A DNA stretch of 64,000 bases from positions 2,307,001-2,371,000 of the forward strand of contig NZ_CP064356.1 of the NCBI RefSeq assembly GCF_018141545.1, written 5' to 3'. Below, in pieces: positions 17,165 to 24,944 of this stretch (position 1 is its first letter; each line of letters begins with the position of its first letter). The notes beneath the pieces are model-generated. The model searched no databases, had not been told where the DNA came from, and was given only the letters and a program-made list of their open reading frames with translations. Made by a program: the position numbers and the translations under genes. This stretch comes from Miltoncostaea oceani (GTDB lineage Bacteria > Actinomycetota > Thermoleophilia > Miltoncostaeales > Miltoncostaeaceae).

Positions 17165-17757
17165 GGACACGGCGGGCGCCCCCCGTCCGCGTCGAGGACC
17201 TGGCAGGCCGGCAGGTCGGGGACGTCGACCCGCGCCTCCGGGGGCAGCGGCGTCGCCGGGTCGGCCATGCCGCGCGCCATCTCCGCCGCCTCCTCGGGGC
17301 TCAGCGACCCCGGGAGCGCCACGCTCGCCGCCCGGATGGCCCCCGTGGCCGGCACCCACCCCCACGGCGCCGTCAGCGACAGCCGCAGGCCCCGTGCGGC
17401 GTCCGGCGCCTCCGCGTAGACGACCTCGACCGGCAAGGGCGGCAGTGTCCGGGTGCCCTCCGGCAGGCCGCCGCCACGCGCCGCCGCGAACAGGCGGGCG
17501 AGGGCCTGCCCGTAGTCCACGCCGGGCGGGAACTCCAGGGACGCCTGCGGCGTGACGTCGTGGATCGAGGGCGAGCCGTCCGGCTGCTCGGCCCACGGCA
17601 TCGGCTCGGGTCCGCCGTCCGCCGCCTGCACCGCGGCCGGGGCGGCCGCGACCGAGGCGTCGTCGGCGCACGAGGCGAGGGACAGGACGAGGGGGGCGGC
17701 CAGCGCCAGGGCGACGAGGAGCCGCCCGGCGCGACGGGGTGCGCGGTGATGGTCCAT
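17161..17757 (-). CDS. lipoprotein sharing a domain with the adjacent anti-sigma factor
   Basis: The 198-aa protein has a lipoprotein signal with lipobox LASC (Cys30). After a linker, residues of about 75-198 form a domain with FPPGVDYGQALARL, GTRTLPPLPVEVV, LSLTAPWGWVP, SLSPEEAAEMAR and LPACQVL. All of these blocks occur in the same order in the C-terminal ectodomain of the divergent anti-sigma protein. The two cysteines near the end could form a disulfide. It leads the operon divergent from the sigma factor, so it may be a ligand, sensor or decoy for the anti-sigma. An in-frame ATG at 17766 is also possible. Confidence 0.8.
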   Translation of the reverse strand: MDHHRAPRRAGRLLVALALAAPLVLSLASCADDASVAAAPAAVQAADGGPEPMPWAEQPDGSPSIHDVTPQASLEFPPGVDYGQALARLFAAARGGGLPEGTRTLPPLPVEVVYAEAPDAARGLRLSLTAPWGWVPATGAIRAASVALPGSLSPEEAAEMARGMADPATPLPPEARVDVPDLPACQVLDADGGRPPCP

Positions 17758-17837
17758 GCCACCCATACCCGGCGGACGGCGCCCTGCTTCCCGCGCCCGG
17801 ACCGACCTGCACGGGCCGGGCCGGCGGACCGAGGCAT

Positions 17838-17843
17838 TAGGGT
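17838..17843 (+). promoter_or_regulatory. -10 box (TAGGGT) of the sigma factor gene
   Basis: TAGGGT lies exactly 6 nt before the GTG at 17850, the leaderless geometry seen at several genes in this window. No clear -35 element is visible. Confidence 0.45.
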
Positions 17844-17849
17844 GTGACC

Positions 17850-18368
17850 GTGGACGCGATGTCACCCGATGGACGGTTGGTGGCCCGCGCACGCGGCGGC
17901 GACACCCGGGCCGCCGAGGAGCTGGCCGAGCGCCACGTGCGGGCCGCGTGGAGGGCCGCCTACGCCGTCACGGGGCGCCGCGACCTCGCCGACGACGCCG
18001 TCCAGGACGGCTTCGAGCGCGCCTTCGAGGCCCTCGACCGCTTCGACCTGTCGCGTCCGTTCGCCCCGTGGCTCGTGCGGATCGTGGTCAACCGGGCGCT
18101 CACCCTCGTCACGCGCACCGCGCCGTCGGTCGAGTTCGACGAGACGGTCCACGGGGTGTCGGAGGGCGCGGAGGCGGCCCGCGAGGTCGTCGACGCCCTC
18201 ATGCGCCTCGACCCCGACCGCCGTGCCGTCGTGGTGCTGCGCGTCGTCGTGGGGCTCTCCCCCGACGAGACCGCGGCGGCGCTCGACGTCCCCGTCGGCA
18301 CGGTGCACTCGCGCCTGCACCGCGCCCTCGCCGACCTGCGACGCGCGCTGGAGGTGACCGCCCGGTGA
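17850..18368 (+). CDS. ECF-type RNA polymerase sigma factor
   Basis: The 172-aa protein has sigma region 2 (LAERHVRAAWRAAYAVTG, then DDAVQDGFERAFEALDRFD, then WLVRIVVNRAL) and region 4 (LDPDRRAVVVLRVVVGLS, then ETAAALDVPVGTVHSRLHRAL). The domain layout and size fit extracytoplasmic-function sigma factors, which direct polymerase to stress or envelope promoters. Starts at GTG 17844, GTG 17850 and ATG 17859 are possible, and 17850 fits the leaderless box. The stop overlaps the next start as GTGA, so sigma and anti-sigma are made together. Confidence 0.92.
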   Translation: MDAMSPDGRLVARARGGDTRAAEELAERHVRAAWRAAYAVTGRRDLADDAVQDGFERAFEALDRFDLSRPFAPWLVRIVVNRALTLVTRTAPSVEFDETVHGVSEGAEAAREVVDALMRLDPDRRAVVVLRVVVGLSPDETAAALDVPVGTVHSRLHRALADLRRALEVTAR

Positions 18369-19141
18369 ACGACGACGAGCTCGAGCGCCGGATCCGCGGC
18401 TCCGTGGACGGCGTCGGACCCTCCGACGAGGTGATCGCACGGGTCCGCCGGACGGCGGCGCGCGCGGCCGGGGCGGCGCGACCGGCGGCGCGGCGCTTCC
18501 GCTCGCGGCGCGCCATCCTCGGCTACGCGCTCGCCGGCGCGGTCCTCACCGGTGGCGCCGCGACGGCCGCCGTCATGCTCTCCGGCGGCTCGAGCGCCAC
18601 CGTCCCCGTGTCGCCGGAGGCCGAGGCCGCCCTGCGGGAGTCGGTCGTCGGGCGCGCCGCGTGGCTGCGGTCGGGGTACCGCGGCTCCCCGCTCGTGCAG
18701 GTCGTGCCGCGGCTGCCCTCGTTGCGGTTCCCGGAGGGGACGACGTACGGCCAGGCGCTGCGGGGCCTCGTCGCGTCCGTGGGACGCGAGGGGACGATGC
18801 CGCGGGGGACCCGCTTCGCCCCGCCCCTCCCCCGGGGCGCCGTGTGGGCGCCGTCGCGGAGCGGCCCGCGCCTCGATCTGACCGCCCCGTTCGGGTACGG
18901 CGTGCCGCGCGGCAACATCCGCGAACCCGACTTCCGCATCTCCCCGTCGCTGACCCCGCCCCAGGCCGAGCGGCTGGCGCGGGCGTACCTCGAGGGGCGG
19001 CTCACGGCGCGCCAGGCCCGCGCGATCCGGCTCGGCGTGCCGCGCCTGCCGGCGTGCCAGGTGCTGCCCCGCCGCGCCCCGTGCGACCTCGCGCCGCCGC
19101 CCGAGCCGGGATCCGCCCCCGTCGCGGGGGCGAAGGACTAG
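18365..19141 (+). CDS. transmembrane anti-sigma factor with novel ectodomain
   Basis: The 258-aa protein has a short cytoplasmic N-terminus (residues 1-47, NDDELERRIRGSV, then DEVIARVRRTA), one TM helix (about 50-73) and an extracytoplasmic part. Residues of about 118-240 match the divergent lipoprotein's domain: RFPEGTTYGQALRGL, GTRFAPPLPRG, LDLTAPFGY, SLTPPQAERLAR, LPACQVL. The zinc-type HxxxCxxC anti-sigma motif is absent, so it is assigned by position (GTGA overlap with the ECF gene) and topology. The ectodomain probably senses the envelope signal. Confidence 0.8.
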   Translation: MNDDELERRIRGSVDGVGPSDEVIARVRRTAARAAGAARPAARRFRSRRAILGYALAGAVLTGGAATAAVMLSGGSSATVPVSPEAEAALRESVVGRAAWLRSGYRGSPLVQVVPRLPSLRFPEGTTYGQALRGLVASVGREGTMPRGTRFAPPLPRGAVWAPSRSGPRLDLTAPFGYGVPRGNIREPDFRISPSLTPPQAERLARAYLEGRLTARQARAIRLGVPRLPACQVLPRRAPCDLAPPPEPGSAPVAGAKD

Positions 19142-19144
19142 CGG

Positions 19145-19300
19145 CTAGGCCCGGACGTCCACGCGGGCGCCGGCGCCGGGTGCGGCGGCGGGCGGCGGCG
19201 CCGTCATCGTCTCGAGCAGGGGCAGCACGGCGCGCTGCTGCTGCAGGGCCGCCGCCATCGCCGTGAGGGCGCTCATCTGGGTCGCCGAGATCCCGTTCAT
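19145..19300 (-). CDS. 51-aa protein coupled to the SpoIIE phosphatase
   Basis: This small gene begins with an ATG that overlaps the phosphatase stop as ATGA. The N-terminal 35 residues form one amphipathic helix (SATQMSALTAMAAALQQQRA, then LPLLETM), and the tail is Pro/Ala-rich. The helix pattern is faintly like the YjfB-type putative motility proteins, but the match is weak. It could be a partner or regulator of the phosphatase. Confidence 0.6.
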   Translation of the reverse strand: MNGISATQMSALTAMAAALQQQRAVLPLLETMTAPPPAAAPGAGARVDVRA

Positions 19301-20844
19301 CCCACCACTGCATCGGCGGGCGCGTCCGGATCCTGGAGGGACGCCCGCACGACGACGATCGCGAGGTCGTCGTGGAGGGGCCCGTCCGCGAAGGCGACGG
19401 CGGCGTCCTCGAGGCGGCGGGCGAGGTCCTGGGCGGCGAGGCCCCCGGCGCCGGTGAGCGCGGCCCGCACCCCGGCCGCGCCGAGCTCCTCGTCGCCACG
19501 GCGGGCCTCGGTGATGCCGTCGGTGAAGAGGACGAGGGCGTCGCCCGGTCCGAGGTGGACCTCGGCGTCGTCGAACCTCACGTCGTCGAACACGCCGAGC
19601 AGCCCGCCGCGGCCGTCGACCTCCTCCACGTCGCCCGACGCCCGCACCACCAGCGGGACCGGGTGGCCGGCGCGGGCGCACGCCACGCGGGCGCCGGCGC
19701 GGTCGGCGGTGACGCGGGCGACCGCCGCCGTCAGGAACGTGAGGTCCCGCCGCGCACGCCCGACGAGGGACCGGTTGACGACGCGCAGCAGGCCCGCGGG
19801 GGACGCCCCGGGGTCGGAGAGGGCGCGGATGGTCCACCGCGCCTCCGCGGTCACCGCCGCCGCCTCGGGGCCCTTCCCGCACACGTCGCCGATCACCAGG
19901 AGCCAGCCGTCGCCCTCGGGGAAGACGTCGTAGAAGTCGCCGCCGACGTCGTGCCCCTCCCCCTGCGCCCGGTACCGGGCGGCGAGCTCAAGCCCCGCCG
20001 GAGCGGGGAGCGCCGGGGGCATCAGGCTCTCCTGGAGCGTCTGGGCGATCTGGCGGTGACGCTCCTCGGACCGGCGCCGGGCCGTGATGTTCTCGTGGGT
20101 GACGACCACCCGCGTGGCCCCGTCGCTCTCGAAGCGCGCCCCGCGGGCGAGGAACCAGCGCTGCTCCGTCGGAGAGTGGCACGGGTACTCGTACTCGACG
20201 TGGTCGCGGCTCCCCGCGATCAGCTCGCGGAGGCCCGCCGCGAAACCGTCGGGCCCGCCCTCGAGCTCGGCGTCGCCGTGGGTGATGCAGGCGGCGAGGT
20301 AGCTCTCGCCGACGAAGTCCCGCCGGCCCGGGTCGTTCTCGAGGGCGAACGCACGCCACGCCCGGTTGACCATCATGATCCGGCCGGCCTCGTCGAGCAC
20401 CGCGAGCTCGGTCGCCAGCGCGTCGATCGACTCCCGCGCGAGGATCCGCTCGGTGAGCAGGCGGTCGAGCGCGTCCCGCTCGCCGTCGACCACCGCCTGG
20501 GCGTCCTCGACGACGGCCCGCGCCTCGTCGGCGACCGTCGCGGGTTCCGGCGGCGGCGGCGGCAGGGACGCCGGCGTGCCGCCGCGGCGCGCGGCGATCG
20601 CCGCCTCGAGCGCCGCGATCAGGTCGGGGCGCACGAGGTCCGACCGGCGTGCGCGCTCCAGCGCGAGGTTGGCGTGCAGCAGCCGCAGCTCGGCCTGCGC
20701 CGGACCCGTCCCGAGGGGCGGCGCCAGGTCGGTCACGCCCAGCAGCATCCGCTCGACGTCGAGGTCGGCCTGCCGGCGCCCCGCCGCCCCGTCCTCCGCC
20801 GGGGCCCCCGGCCCCGGGTGACTGTCCATCCGTTCCGTCGTCAT
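19297..20844 (-). CDS. PAS-SpoIIE (PP2C-type) phosphatase
   Basis: The 515-aa cytoplasmic protein has a helical N-terminus (about residues 25-150, coiled-coil-like), a PAS domain (about 140-265: ELAVLDEAGRIMMVNRAWRAF, and VVVTHENITARRRSEERHRQ) and a PP2C/SpoIIE catalytic domain (about 270-505). The last carries the metal motifs GGDFYDVFPEGDGW, VIGDVCGKG, LVLFTDGITEAR and DDLAIVVV. Such enzymes dephosphorylate anti-anti-sigma factors in partner-switching pathways. An anti-sigma-type kinase (24512-24931) lies about 4 kb away and could belong to the same network. It is coupled to a 51-aa protein downstream. Confidence 0.92.
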   Translation of the reverse strand: MTTERMDSHPGPGAPAEDGAAGRRQADLDVERMLLGVTDLAPPLGTGPAQAELRLLHANLALERARRSDLVRPDLIAALEAAIAARRGGTPASLPPPPPEPATVADEARAVVEDAQAVVDGERDALDRLLTERILARESIDALATELAVLDEAGRIMMVNRAWRAFALENDPGRRDFVGESYLAACITHGDAELEGGPDGFAAGLRELIAGSRDHVEYEYPCHSPTEQRWFLARGARFESDGATRVVVTHENITARRRSEERHRQIAQTLQESLMPPALPAPAGLELAARYRAQGEGHDVGGDFYDVFPEGDGWLLVIGDVCGKGPEAAAVTAEARWTIRALSDPGASPAGLLRVVNRSLVGRARRDLTFLTAAVARVTADRAGARVACARAGHPVPLVVRASGDVEEVDGRGGLLGVFDDVRFDDAEVHLGPGDALVLFTDGITEARRGDEELGAAGVRAALTGAGGLAAQDLARRLEDAAVAFADGPLHDDLAIVVVRASLQDPDAPADAVVG

Positions 20845-20903
20845 GCCCGTCCTATGTTCCCCGACGGGCGCGGATCCTCACCCGTCGGCCGGTCCCGCGC
20901 CGG

Positions 20904-20909
20904 TACCCT
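20904..20909 (+). promoter_or_regulatory. -10 box (TACCCT) of the methyltransferase gene
   Basis: TACCCT ends 6 nt before the GTG at 20916, which has no ribosome-binding site, so a leaderless transcript is likely. Confidence 0.45.
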
Positions 20910-20915
20910 CGCCGG

Positions 20916-21815
20916 GTGCGCATCGTCACGGCCCCGACGGCGGCGGCCCTGCGGCTCGACGACGACCTCGTCGTGCACGGGGACAACGCCCACGTGCTCC
21001 CCCTGCTGCCGGACGCCGCGTTCGACCTCGTCTACGTCGACCCCCCGTTCAACACGGGGTCGCGGAGGACGCGCCGGGGGATCGTCACCGAGCGCGACGA
21101 GGACGGCGACCGCACCGGGTTCGGCGGTGCCCGGTACCGCACGCGGACCGTGGGCGGCGGCTGGTACCCGGACGCCATCGACGACTACCCCGCCTTCATC
21201 CGCCCGCGGCTGGAGCAGGCGCGGCGGCTCCTCGCGCCGTGGGGGACGTTGTACGTGCACCTCGACTACCGCGAGGCGCACCACGTCAAGGTCATGCTCG
21301 ACGAGGTCTTCGGCCGCGACCACTTCCTCAACGAGATCATCTGGGCCTACGACTACGGCGCCCGCACCACGCGCCGCTGGCCCGCCAAGCACGACACGAT
21401 CCTCGTCTACGTGCGCGACCGGAGCCGGTACCACTTCGACGCGGGCGAGGTCGACCGGGAGCCCTACATGGCGCCCGGGCTCGTGACGCCCGAGAAGGCG
21501 GCGCGGGGCAAGCTCCCCACCGACGTGTGGTGGCACACCATCGTCGGCACCAGCAGCCGCGAGAAGACCGGGTACCCGACCCAGAAGCCAGAGGGGATCG
21601 TGCGCAGGATCGTGACGGCGTCGTCGCGACCGGGCGGCTGGTGCCTCGACTTCTTCGCCGGCAGCGGCACGCTCGGCGCCGTCGCGGCGGGGCTGGGCCG
21701 CCGGTACGTCCTCGTGGACGAGAGCGCCGAGGCGGTGGCCGTGATGCGCCACCGCCTCGACGGGGGCGCCGGCGTCAGCCGCCCGGCGCCGGCGGACGAC
21801 CCGGCAGGTCCGTGA
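20916..21815 (+). CDS. orphan site-specific DNA methyltransferase (beta-class, N4/N6)
   Basis: The 299-aa protein has the catalytic motif VDPPFNTGS at residues 41-49 and the AdoMet-binding motif CLDFFAGSGTLGAVA near the C-terminus (about 245-258). This is the beta-class order, with motif IV before motif I. YPTQKPEGIVRRIV just before it is also family-typical. It should methylate adenine N6 or cytosine N4 in a short target. No restriction endonuclease gene is adjacent, so it looks solitary and perhaps regulatory. Its last 41 nt overlap the end of the convergent peroxidase gene. Confidence 0.9.
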   Translation: MRIVTAPTAAALRLDDDLVVHGDNAHVLPLLPDAAFDLVYVDPPFNTGSRRTRRGIVTERDEDGDRTGFGGARYRTRTVGGGWYPDAIDDYPAFIRPRLEQARRLLAPWGTLYVHLDYREAHHVKVMLDEVFGRDHFLNEIIWAYDYGARTTRRWPAKHDTILVYVRDRSRYHFDAGEVDREPYMAPGLVTPEKAARGKLPTDVWWHTIVGTSSREKTGYPTQKPEGIVRRIVTASSRPGGWCLDFFAGSGTLGAVAAGLGRRYVLVDESAEAVAVMRHRLDGGAGVSRPAPADDPAGP

Positions 21816-23328
21816 CGCCCAGCCCGTGCCCGGCGAACGCGATCAGGTCGGGCATCGCGAAGTCACCGGGGGTCGCGGACGGCAGGAACGGCCGCCAGTC
21901 CGGTTCGTTGCGCAGGTACGACGAGGGGTCCGCCTCCATCAGGCCGAGGAACACCTCGGCCACGATGCGTCCCCCCACCTCACCGAGGTGCTCGCCGTCG
22001 GCACGCACCTCGGCCTCCCGGAGGATGTAGAACCAGAGCGGCGCGGGTCCCCCTCCGGGCAGGCCCAGCTCGTCGTCGGTGAGGACGTCCGCCCCCATCC
22101 GGCCGGCCACGTCCTGACCGGAGGGCAGCAGCATCCGCGCGCCGCGGGTGAGGTTGCGGTCGATCAGCGACGGCCGGGCGCCGCCGATCTCCGGCGGCAG
22201 GGCCTTCAGCGGGTCCGCGAGGCGCGTGTCGATGCGGCGTGACAGCTGGAGGTCCGCGGAGCCCGCGCCCTGCACCTCGAAGAACCTCCCCCACTCGATC
22301 GTCCAGAACGGCGGCAGGATGCGGAACCCACCGAAGTGGCCGAGCGGCTGCGCGGCGACGGGGTCCGGGAGGAACGTCGGGAGCGGGCCGACGAGCGTGT
22401 TCAGGCGGTACCGGCCGCGGATCTGCGAATGGCCGAACCGGTACGCCGCGACCGAGAACTCGACCGGCATGAACGGCTCGTTGCGCCAGTCGTAGAACCG
22501 GCGGTCCACGCGCGGCACGGGCCCGTCCTCGTCGAGGACGTCGGCGAGCATCTCCTCACCGACGGTGCGGCGCAGGAAGTCGTGGATCACGAGCCACTGG
22601 TAGTGCCAGCGCACGACCCGCTGCGCGGCGTCGAAGAGCGTCTCGCTGCCGCGCCGCATGGACGGGTCGCCGGAGACGGCGTCCACCACGGCGTTGTGGA
22701 ACTTCAGCATCGTGAGCTGAAGCTGGCTGACGAAGATGTTCTCGTCGTTGCGCGGATCGCCGATGAGGGCGGTGTCCTGCACGTTGCGCGGCAGGTCGTC
22801 CTCGTCGTCGTGGCGGCCGATCAGCATCTTCTGCCCGTCGGCGGTCCGGTCGTAGAGGAACGGGTCGTCGACGGGCCCGCGCCCGTAGACGCAGTCCAGG
22901 TCGAAGCGCGGGCTGCGGAAGTTCGTCAGGGCGTCGGGGTCGTTCTGCCGTTCCAGGCTCGACGCCGGATCGAACGTCAGGTCGTGGTCGATGAACTGGC
23001 CGAGGTACGTGTACCCGGCCGGGATCGTGGGGTTGTCGAGCTCGGGCGTCGGCCCGGTCGCGTTCTCGGGGATCGTCGCGGCGATCTCCGCGATGCGGGC
23101 GTCGCTCGGCACGAACGGCGTCAGCCGGAACATCCGGCCGAAGCGGCCCTCGTGGAGCCGGGACACCGGTACGTAGGAGGCCCCGCGCATCTCGTAGCCG
23201 TGGCCGCGGGCGGAGCGCGAGCCGCACCCCATCTCGTGGGCGGCGGTGGCCGTGGCCATCAGCTGCTCGGTGGTGCGCGGCGCGTGGATCTGGCGGGTGG
23301 CCACACCGTTCTCGTGGACGATCGACAT
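21775..23328 (-). CDS. animal-type haem peroxidase
   Basis: The 517-aa protein has the cyclooxygenase/myeloperoxidase-superfamily landmarks. Distal His115 is in GQFIDHDLTFD, followed by TNFRSPRFDLDCVYG. GDPRNDENIFVSQLQLTMLK follows, then the proximal His in AAYRFGHSQIRG. There is no signal peptide or TM helix, so it is probably cytoplasmic or released by another route. Bacterial members oxidise halides, phenols or lipids, and the substrate is unknown here. It stands between an SRPBCC gene upstream and the convergent methyltransferase. Confidence 0.92.
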   Translation of the reverse strand: MSIVHENGVATRQIHAPRTTEQLMATATAAHEMGCGSRSARGHGYEMRGASYVPVSRLHEGRFGRMFRLTPFVPSDARIAEIAATIPENATGPTPELDNPTIPAGYTYLGQFIDHDLTFDPASSLERQNDPDALTNFRSPRFDLDCVYGRGPVDDPFLYDRTADGQKMLIGRHDDEDDLPRNVQDTALIGDPRNDENIFVSQLQLTMLKFHNAVVDAVSGDPSMRRGSETLFDAAQRVVRWHYQWLVIHDFLRRTVGEEMLADVLDEDGPVPRVDRRFYDWRNEPFMPVEFSVAAYRFGHSQIRGRYRLNTLVGPLPTFLPDPVAAQPLGHFGGFRILPPFWTIEWGRFFEVQGAGSADLQLSRRIDTRLADPLKALPPEIGGARPSLIDRNLTRGARMLLPSGQDVAGRMGADVLTDDELGLPGGGPAPLWFYILREAEVRADGEHLGEVGGRIVAEVFLGLMEADPSSYLRNEPDWRPFLPSATPGDFAMPDLIAFAGHGLGVTDLPGRPPAPGG

Positions 23329-23445
23329 GGAGTCCTCCTGTCGGCGTCGATCGGTTGGCGGTCGGGTGGCGTGGGTGACCGGTCGCCGTGCACACCGGCG
23401 GCGCGGTCCACGTCGATCATCCCCCGGCGGTGCGTGCGCGGGGAA

Positions 23446-23928
23446 TCACCCGCCCCGGGGATCGGGCGGCCGCCCGACGCCGCTCTCCGGCGGAGTGCCC
23501 CCGCCGGGCGGCGGCGTGCGGGCGAGGTGGCGGCGGAAGGCCAGCATCTGCCGCCGCCAGTACCAGCGGACCAGGGGGCGCAGGAGCCGGGCGCCGGGAC
23601 CCGTGAACGTCTCCTCGCTGCGGATCGCGCAACCGCCCGGCCGGGCCGGGAACCGGAACGCGTGGTGCCCCTGGATGCCGAGGCCGGGCGCCTCCCACAC
23701 GACCACCCGGGGCGGGTCGGCGACGGTGACGACGCCGACGAACGTGAAGGGCCGGTGGCCGAGGCGGAGGCGCGCCCCGACGGTCCAGGGGTCGCCGTCG
23801 ACCCACGCGGCGTCCCGCGAGCCCATCCAGTCCCAAACGGGCCAGTCCTCGACCCGGGCAAACACCTCCCAGGCGTGGCCGGGATCAACCGGCAGCGGCA
23901 GCTCGCCCACGACACGCAGGGTGCTCAT
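23446..23928 (-). CDS. SRPBCC (START-like) family protein
   Basis: The 160-aa protein has the SRPBCC pattern: LPLPVDPGHAWEVFARVEDWPVWD at the N-terminus, beta strands with RLRLGHRPFTFVGVV and RVVVWEAPG, and a long C-terminal helix (LLRPLVRWYWRRQMLAFRRHLA). The fold binds hydrophobic ligands in a deep pocket. The Pro-rich last 20 residues look disordered. It lies 117 nt upstream of the peroxidase gene on the same strand. Confidence 0.82.
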   Translation of the reverse strand: MSTLRVVGELPLPVDPGHAWEVFARVEDWPVWDWMGSRDAAWVDGDPWTVGARLRLGHRPFTFVGVVTVADPPRVVVWEAPGLGIQGHHAFRFPARPGGCAIRSEETFTGPGARLLRPLVRWYWRRQMLAFRRHLARTPPPGGGTPPESGVGRPPDPRGG

Positions 23929-24511
23929 GGGCGGCGACGACCCTCGAGCATCACTCGATCCATGGCCCGTCGGGCGCGCGGCGGGTGCCCCCGGAGGTCG
24001 GGCGCGTCGGGAGGCCTCGGAGGGTGATACGACAACACGTACGCTCGCGAGGTCACATCTTGACAGGCTGAGATGGCCGTCACGAAGGGATTCTGCAGGA
24101 TGCACGGCGCCGGATGCGGTAAGACGTCGGGCCGCGCCGCCGGGCTCGGGCATCCCGTCCCACGCGGGTCGTGGAAACACTCGATGCGACGTCGAGTGTG
24201 GGCTGCAGAGTCTCGACTGATGATCGAGGGTCCCTCGTCCGCGACGGTCCGGGCGGGACGGGGTCCCGCGCGTGTGCGCCACCACGACTTCGCCGTGCGG
24301 CGGCCGGTCCCTCTCCCCCGCCCCCCGGTCCGGGACGCGAGGGAAAACGACGAGAACCTCACTTACGTGGAAAGGTCGGGCCCCGGCGGGGACGACACGG
24401 ACGGGGGCGTCGTCGTATCGTCGTGGTGCCCCCGGGGTCGCGCCCGGGAGTGGATGCGCACCGCGGGGTCGGGAGGGTGGTCCTGCCGGCCCCGCACCTG
24501 CGCGCCGCGCC
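23929..24511. other. 583-bp intergenic region, lower GC, no gene seen
   Basis: No open frame here has convincing protein-like composition or a ribosome site. The stretch 24040-24240 is visibly less GC-rich than its surroundings and carries several CTCGA/TCGAG dyads, listed separately. A TTGACA hexamer at 24060-24065 has no good -10 partner. It could hold the promoter of the SRPBCC gene, a small RNA or a binding region. Confidence 0.5.
24177..24228. promoter_or_regulatory. two spaced CTCGA-N7-TCGAG dyads
   Basis: ACACTCGA-TGCGACG-TCGAGTGT (24177-24199) has 8-bp arms. CTCGA-CTGATGA-TCGAG (24212-24228) has 5-bp arms. Both have a 7-nt spacer and their centres are 32 bp apart, about three helical turns. 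A further CTCGAGCATCACTCGA lies at 23943-23958. The set looks like operator sites for one dimeric regulator acting cooperatively. Confidence 0.5.
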
Positions 24512-24931
24512 TCAGTCCGCGGGGGTCGGCACCACGTGCAGGTGACCGGCGCGGGCGGGCGGGGCGGGTTCGCGCAGCTCGGCCCAGACGCGGGTCGGCT
24601 CGCAGCTCTCCAGGCCCCACCGCTCGGAGAGGCCGGCGACGATCAGGAGTCCGCGGCTCTCGCACCCGTCGGCGAGGGGGCGGAAGCGGAACCCGAGGCC
24701 GTCGTCCTCGACCTCGACCCGGACGCGGTCGGCGCCCTGGACGACGCGCAGGCGGATCGCCTGGCCGTCGGCGAGGCCGGCGTGCAGCACGGAGTTGGTG
24801 ACGAGCTCCGACACCACGAGCACGAGGTGCTCGAACACGTCGGCGTCGAGGCGCTCCCACGACCGTCGCCGGAGGGCGTCGCGCGCCGAGGCGGGGGCCC
24901 GGTCGGTGGCGGCGAGGCTCTCGTCGACCAT
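24512..24931 (-). CDS. anti-sigma-type histidine-kinase-like ATPase (SpoIIAB/RsbW family)
   Basis: The 139-aa protein has a Bergerat ATP-binding fold: N-box VSELVTNSVLHAG, G1 box VEVEDDGLGFRF, and G2 box SRGLLIVAGLSERWG. It has no histidine-phosphotransfer domain, so it is of the RsbW/SpoIIAB kind that binds a sigma factor or phosphorylates an anti-sigma antagonist. It is last in an operon with two PRC-barrel proteins and a small membrane protein, 13 nt after the previous stop. The ATG at 24931 was chosen, and a GTG six bases upstream is possible. Confidence 0.87.
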   Translation of the reverse strand: MVDESLAATDRAPASARDALRRRSWERLDADVFEHLVLVVSELVTNSVLHAGLADGQAIRLRVVQGADRVRVEVEDDGLGFRFRPLADGCESRGLLIVAGLSERWGLESCEPTRVWAELREPAPPARAGHLHVVPTPAD

Positions 24932-24944
24932 CACCACGGCTGGA

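Noticed and set aside
24073-24801. A plus-strand protein gene in the gap before the anti-sigma kinase
   Set aside because: Its composition is a random-looking Arg/Pro/Gly mix and it continues antisense into the kinase gene. No ribosome site precedes it.
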